A stretch of DNA of 8,595 nt from Bacteroidota bacterium (GTDB lineage Bacteria; Bacteroidota; Bacteroidia; Bacteroidales; UBA1715). Of the stretch, positions 6,291 through 8,595 are shown piece after piece. The stretch covers positions 1 through 8,595 of the forward strand of contig JAJUFK010000092.1 in NCBI GenBank assembly GCA_029266015.1, in the 5' to 3' direction. Below the pieces are notes generated by a model, which saw only the letters and a program-made list of their open reading frames with translations, was not told the origin of the DNA and made no database searches. The translations under genes were made by a program, and so were the position numbers. The first letter of the stretch is position 1, and each line of letters opens with the position of its first letter.

Positions 6291-6896
6291 ATGTTTTCAG
6301 GAATAGTAGAAGAATGTGCTGTTGTTACGGCAATAGAGCACGATAAAGAAAATGTACATTTTATTCTTACATGTTCGTTTGTACACGAATTGCAAATAGA
6401 TCAGAGTATAGCTCATAATGGAGTATGTTTAACAGTTGTAAAAAAAACGGAAACCTCTTATACTGTTACAGCAATTCAAGAAACGTTACTCAAGTCAAAT
6501 TTAGGAACTCTTACAGTAGGGAGTAAAGTAAATGTTGAACGAAGTATGTCAATGAACGGTAGACTTGATGGGCATATAGTTCAAGGTCATGTAGACCAAA
6601 CAGCTATTTGTACCAAAATCCAAGAAGCTGAAGGCAGTTGGTATTATACTTTTGAGTATGAACCATTGCAACAAGATTATATAACCGTAGAAAAAGGTTC
6701 AATTACGGTAAATGGTGTTAGTTTAACGGTTGTAAATTCTCAACCTAAATCGTTTCAAGTTGCTATTATACCTTATACCTATCATCATACCAATTTTCAT
6801 ACATTTATAGTAGGTTCTATTGTAAATATTGAATTTGATATACTTGGTAAGTATATTGCAAAATATTTACACAACATGGGTATAGTACAAAAATAA
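6291..6896 (+). CDS. ribE: Riboflavin synthase, alpha chain
   Basis: A 201-aa cytoplasmic enzyme that dismutates two 6,7-dimethyl-8-ribityllumazine molecules to riboflavin plus a pyrimidinedione, the last step of riboflavin synthesis. It begins with the hallmark MFSGIVEE; F2 is functionally important in the family. Two lumazine-binding beta-barrels are visible by internal repetition: HNGVCLTV (42-49) versus VNGVSLTV (140-147), and TLTVGSKVNVE (73-83) versus a matching VGSIVNIEFD (174-183). The first barrel ends with SMNGRLDGHIVQGHVD (87-102). H100 and S144 correspond to the conserved active-site positions H102 and S146 of characterised enzymes, by my alignment. A C-terminal helix (about 186-198) would form the trimer contact. 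Length is normal. No other riboflavin gene is in the window, so ribE stands apart from any rib cluster. It overlaps the next gene as TAATG. Confidence 0.96.
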   Translation: MFSGIVEECAVVTAIEHDKENVHFILTCSFVHELQIDQSIAHNGVCLTVVKKTETSYTVTAIQETLLKSNLGTLTVGSKVNVERSMSMNGRLDGHIVQGHVDQTAICTKIQEAEGSWYYTFEYEPLQQDYITVEKGSITVNGVSLTVVNSQPKSFQVAIIPYTYHHTNFHTFIVGSIVNIEFDILGKYIAKYLHNMGIVQK

Positions 6897-7588
6897 TGGT
6901 GTCAATTTTTACACGCTGGATTGAACTTCTGTTTCCCGAAACTTGTGTTGTGTGTGGTAATACTTTGCGATACAGTGAAAAACAATTATGTACACACTGT
7001 TTAAGTGATATACCGCAGGTGTATATTCACAACAAAAATCATAATCCTTTAGAAACACTTTTGTGGGGTCAAATACCGTTTGTGAGTGCTACTTCTTTTA
7101 TGCTGTATACCAAAAAAAATAAATATGCTTCAATTTTACATTCTATAAAATATAAAAAGAATAAAGATTTAGGCATTTTTATAGGAGAAATGTTTGGTAA
7201 AGAGCTAGTTAAATCAGGATTTTTGCACAATGTTGATGCTATAGTGCCTATACCATTGCACAAAAAACGTGAGCAAGAACGAGGGTTTAATCAAAGTGCC
7301 GTTATAGCACAAGGTATTTCTAATATATCACAAATTCCGGTAATAGATACGGCTGTAATGAGAATACGATATACCGAAAGCCAAACCAAAAAAAATAAGG
7401 AAGAACGACTACGCAATGTAGCTAATATATTTGAAGTAACGAATTATCATGTGATTCAGAATAAAAATATACTATTACTTGACGATGTAATTACCACCGG
7501 AGCTACATGTATTTCATGTGCCGAAACCATCCTAGAGCAAGGATTCATTGGCACTTTGCGTATTGCAAGTGTTGCATTAGCAACTTAA
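6896..7588 (+). CDS. comF: ComF family protein (zinc finger plus phosphoribosyltransferase domain)
   Basis: A 230-aa cytoplasmic protein of the ComF/GntX family, required for DNA uptake in naturally competent bacteria but present in many others. Residues C17, C20, C32 and C35 (CVVC and CTHC) form the N-terminal zinc knuckle in the usual FPETC context. The type I phosphoribosyltransferase domain follows: AIVPIPLHKKREQERGFNQS (115-134) and the PRPP-binding loop LLLDDVITTGAT (193-204). The transferase substrate is unknown; work on ComFC points to DNA or helicase-related processing. The start ATG overlaps the ribE TAA by one base, implying translational coupling and one transcript. Length and motifs are complete. 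Whether this organism takes up DNA cannot be judged here, because no other competence gene is in the window. Confidence 0.94.
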   Translation: MVSIFTRWIELLFPETCVVCGNTLRYSEKQLCTHCLSDIPQVYIHNKNHNPLETLLWGQIPFVSATSFMLYTKKNKYASILHSIKYKKNKDLGIFIGEMFGKELVKSGFLHNVDAIVPIPLHKKREQERGFNQSAVIAQGISNISQIPVIDTAVMRIRYTESQTKKNKEERLRNVANIFEVTNYHVIQNKNILLLDDVITTGATCISCAETILEQGFIGTLRIASVALAT

Positions 7589-7694
7589 TTTCTGTATAAA
7601 TACGTATTTTAGTATATAAATTTTATGTCTAAAAAGTTGTTTTTACCCTATAAAATAACGTACTTTTATAGTTCATATTTTTTGAGTATTTTCT
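7589..7694 (+). promoter_or_regulatory. comF-sensor intergenic region with possible promoter
   Basis: These 106 bp are AT-rich. A 12-bp perfect palindrome (7598-7609, AAATACGTATTT) has no loop, so it is a weak hairpin but a possible protein-binding dyad. A small hairpin TAAAAA-GTTG-TTTTTA follows at 7630-7645. TTG at 7637-7639 with TACTTTTA at 7661-7668 (21-nt spacer, one mismatch in the -7 box) is a candidate promoter for the downstream sensor gene. None of these is strong. Confidence 0.3.
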
Positions 7695-8595
7695 ATGGCA
7701 ACTAAATCTAAGTATATATTTACTGTGAGAATAATTGTTGTTACTGTAGGATTGCTAATGCTTATAGTATTGGCAGGAATATTTTTTTACAAACAATCAT
7801 CACAATCGCTTATTGAAAACACATATAATCATTTGGAAACTATTACTGAAATTAAAAAACAACAGTTTGTTGATTGGTTTGATGATGAAAAATATGATGC
7901 TAAAATTATAAGTAAAAACCCATTTTTACAAGAATGCTTATTTTCATATATTGAAAATCCCAATGAAAAAAATAAAAAAAGACTTGAATTATTTTTACAA
8001 AATATTGAGAATGAACATGGATTATTGGGCATATATGTAATAAATGACGAACGCAAAGTTCTTATAGAAACTAAAATTTCAAATGAAAAAACATTTTGTG
8101 GTAAACATGCTATACGAGGTGATGAAGATAGTGTAATGCATACAGTAATTCATTTTGAAGAAGAATCAAAAACATATGCCATTGATTTTTTATATCCTAT
8201 TCAATACAAAGGAAATCAATATTTTATAGTATATCAAAACAATGTAAATTCTTTTATTTTTCCGTTAGTTTCATTATGGAATGCCGAAAACTCAACAGCA
8301 GAAACTGTCATAATTCAAAAAGAAGCTGATAGTGTATTTGTATTGAATATTCGAAAATATTCACAAGATAGTATTCCATACAAAGTACCTATGTTCAAAA
8401 CATATAGAGCTTCGGTACAAGCTGCTATGGGGAAAACAGGCAGAATTCAAGCAGTTGATTACAGAAATAAAAATATATTGGCATATATTTCAAAAATTCC
8501 CGGAACAGATTGGGCAATTATGTCTAAAATGGATACCGATGATGTGTATGCTTCTATTCACAAAAATGCAGGTTTTATTATATTATTTATTATAT
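7695..8595 (+). CDS. Membrane-bound sensor protein with extracytoplasmic ligand-binding domain (probable sensor kinase), truncated by window end
   Basis: An open frame from ATG 7695 runs without stop to the window edge, giving 300 residues of a longer protein. One transmembrane helix lies at about 10-32, an extracytoplasmic region at about 33-290, and a second helix starts at about 292 (NAGFIILFII) and is cut. The extracytoplasmic part resembles the double-Cache-type sensor modules found before PAS, histidine kinase or GGDEF outputs: the EIKKQQFVDWF amphipathic segment (52-62), ISKNPFLQE (72-80), LLGIYVIND (110-118), and a membrane-proximal GRIQAVDYRNKNILAYIS then PGTDWAIMSKMD (249-280). In this family the second helix leads to cytoplasmic PAS and kinase domains, but none of that is in view, so the output type is inference. 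No ligand can be named. It may have its own weak promoter or be read through from ribE-comF. Confidence 0.8.
   Translation, partial: MATKSKYIFTVRIIVVTVGLLMLIVLAGIFFYKQSSQSLIENTYNHLETITEIKKQQFVDWFDDEKYDAKIISKNPFLQECLFSYIENPNEKNKKRLELFLQNIENEHGLLGIYVINDERKVLIETKISNEKTFCGKHAIRGDEDSVMHTVIHFEEESKTYAIDFLYPIQYKGNQYFIVYQNNVNSFIFPLVSLWNAENSTAETVIIQKEADSVFVLNIRKYSQDSIPYKVPMFKTYRASVQAAMGKTGRIQAVDYRNKNILAYISKIPGTDWAIMSKMDTDDVYASIHKNAGFIILFII

Noticed and set aside
7829..8056. Minus-strand open frame of 75 codons near the window end
   Set aside because: It is antisense to the sensor gene, whose plus-strand frame is open for 300 codons with coherent membrane and domain features.
1..8595. Mobile element, phage, CRISPR, defence or toxin-antitoxin locus
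   Set aside because: No transposase, integrase, direct-repeat array, tRNA attachment site or known defence domain is visible; the genes are intact housekeeping or metabolic genes.

Overview
The window reads as ordinary chromosomal DNA of an AT-rich member of the Bacteroidota (Bacteroidetes). Four things suggest this: signal peptides whose mature protein starts with Gln, near absence of strong Shine-Dalgarno sequences, several upstream matches to the Bacteroidetes -7 box TAnnTTTG, and the gene families present. A class I (iron-sulfur) fumarase and a secreted family 9 glycoside hydrolase fit an anaerobic or microaerobic plant-polysaccharide degrader, but genus cannot be told from this sequence.

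Layout. 105-2480 (+): a secreted GH9 cellulase-type enzyme with an N-terminal Ig-like domain and two C-terminal repeats. A 19-bp perfect hairpin (2494-2538) separates it from the convergent class I fumarase (2558-4159, -). Divergent from fumarase is pgeF (4317-5054, +), whose stop codon abuts the stop of the convergent yraN (5055-5432, -). Divergent from yraN is a secreted DUF4412-like protein (5483-6130, +), followed by a hairpin. A non-coding leader precedes ribE (6291-6896, +), which overlaps a comF-type phosphoribosyltransferase gene (6896-7588, +) by one base. The window ends inside an inner-membrane sensor protein (7695 to beyond 8595, +). No gene-free stretch exceeds 300 bases.

How the genes fit together. 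Apart from the overlapping ribE-comF pair, they are mostly single transcription units of unrelated function: polysaccharide hydrolysis, the TCA cycle or fumarate branch, peptidoglycan precursor editing, a nuclease-fold protein of unclear role, riboflavin synthesis, and signalling. I see no phage, transposon, CRISPR array, RNA gene, toxin-antitoxin or defence locus. I found no convincing undescribed multi-gene system. The least explained items are the C-terminal repeats of the GH9 enzyme, the DUF4412-like secreted protein, the structured ribE leader and the truncated sensor.
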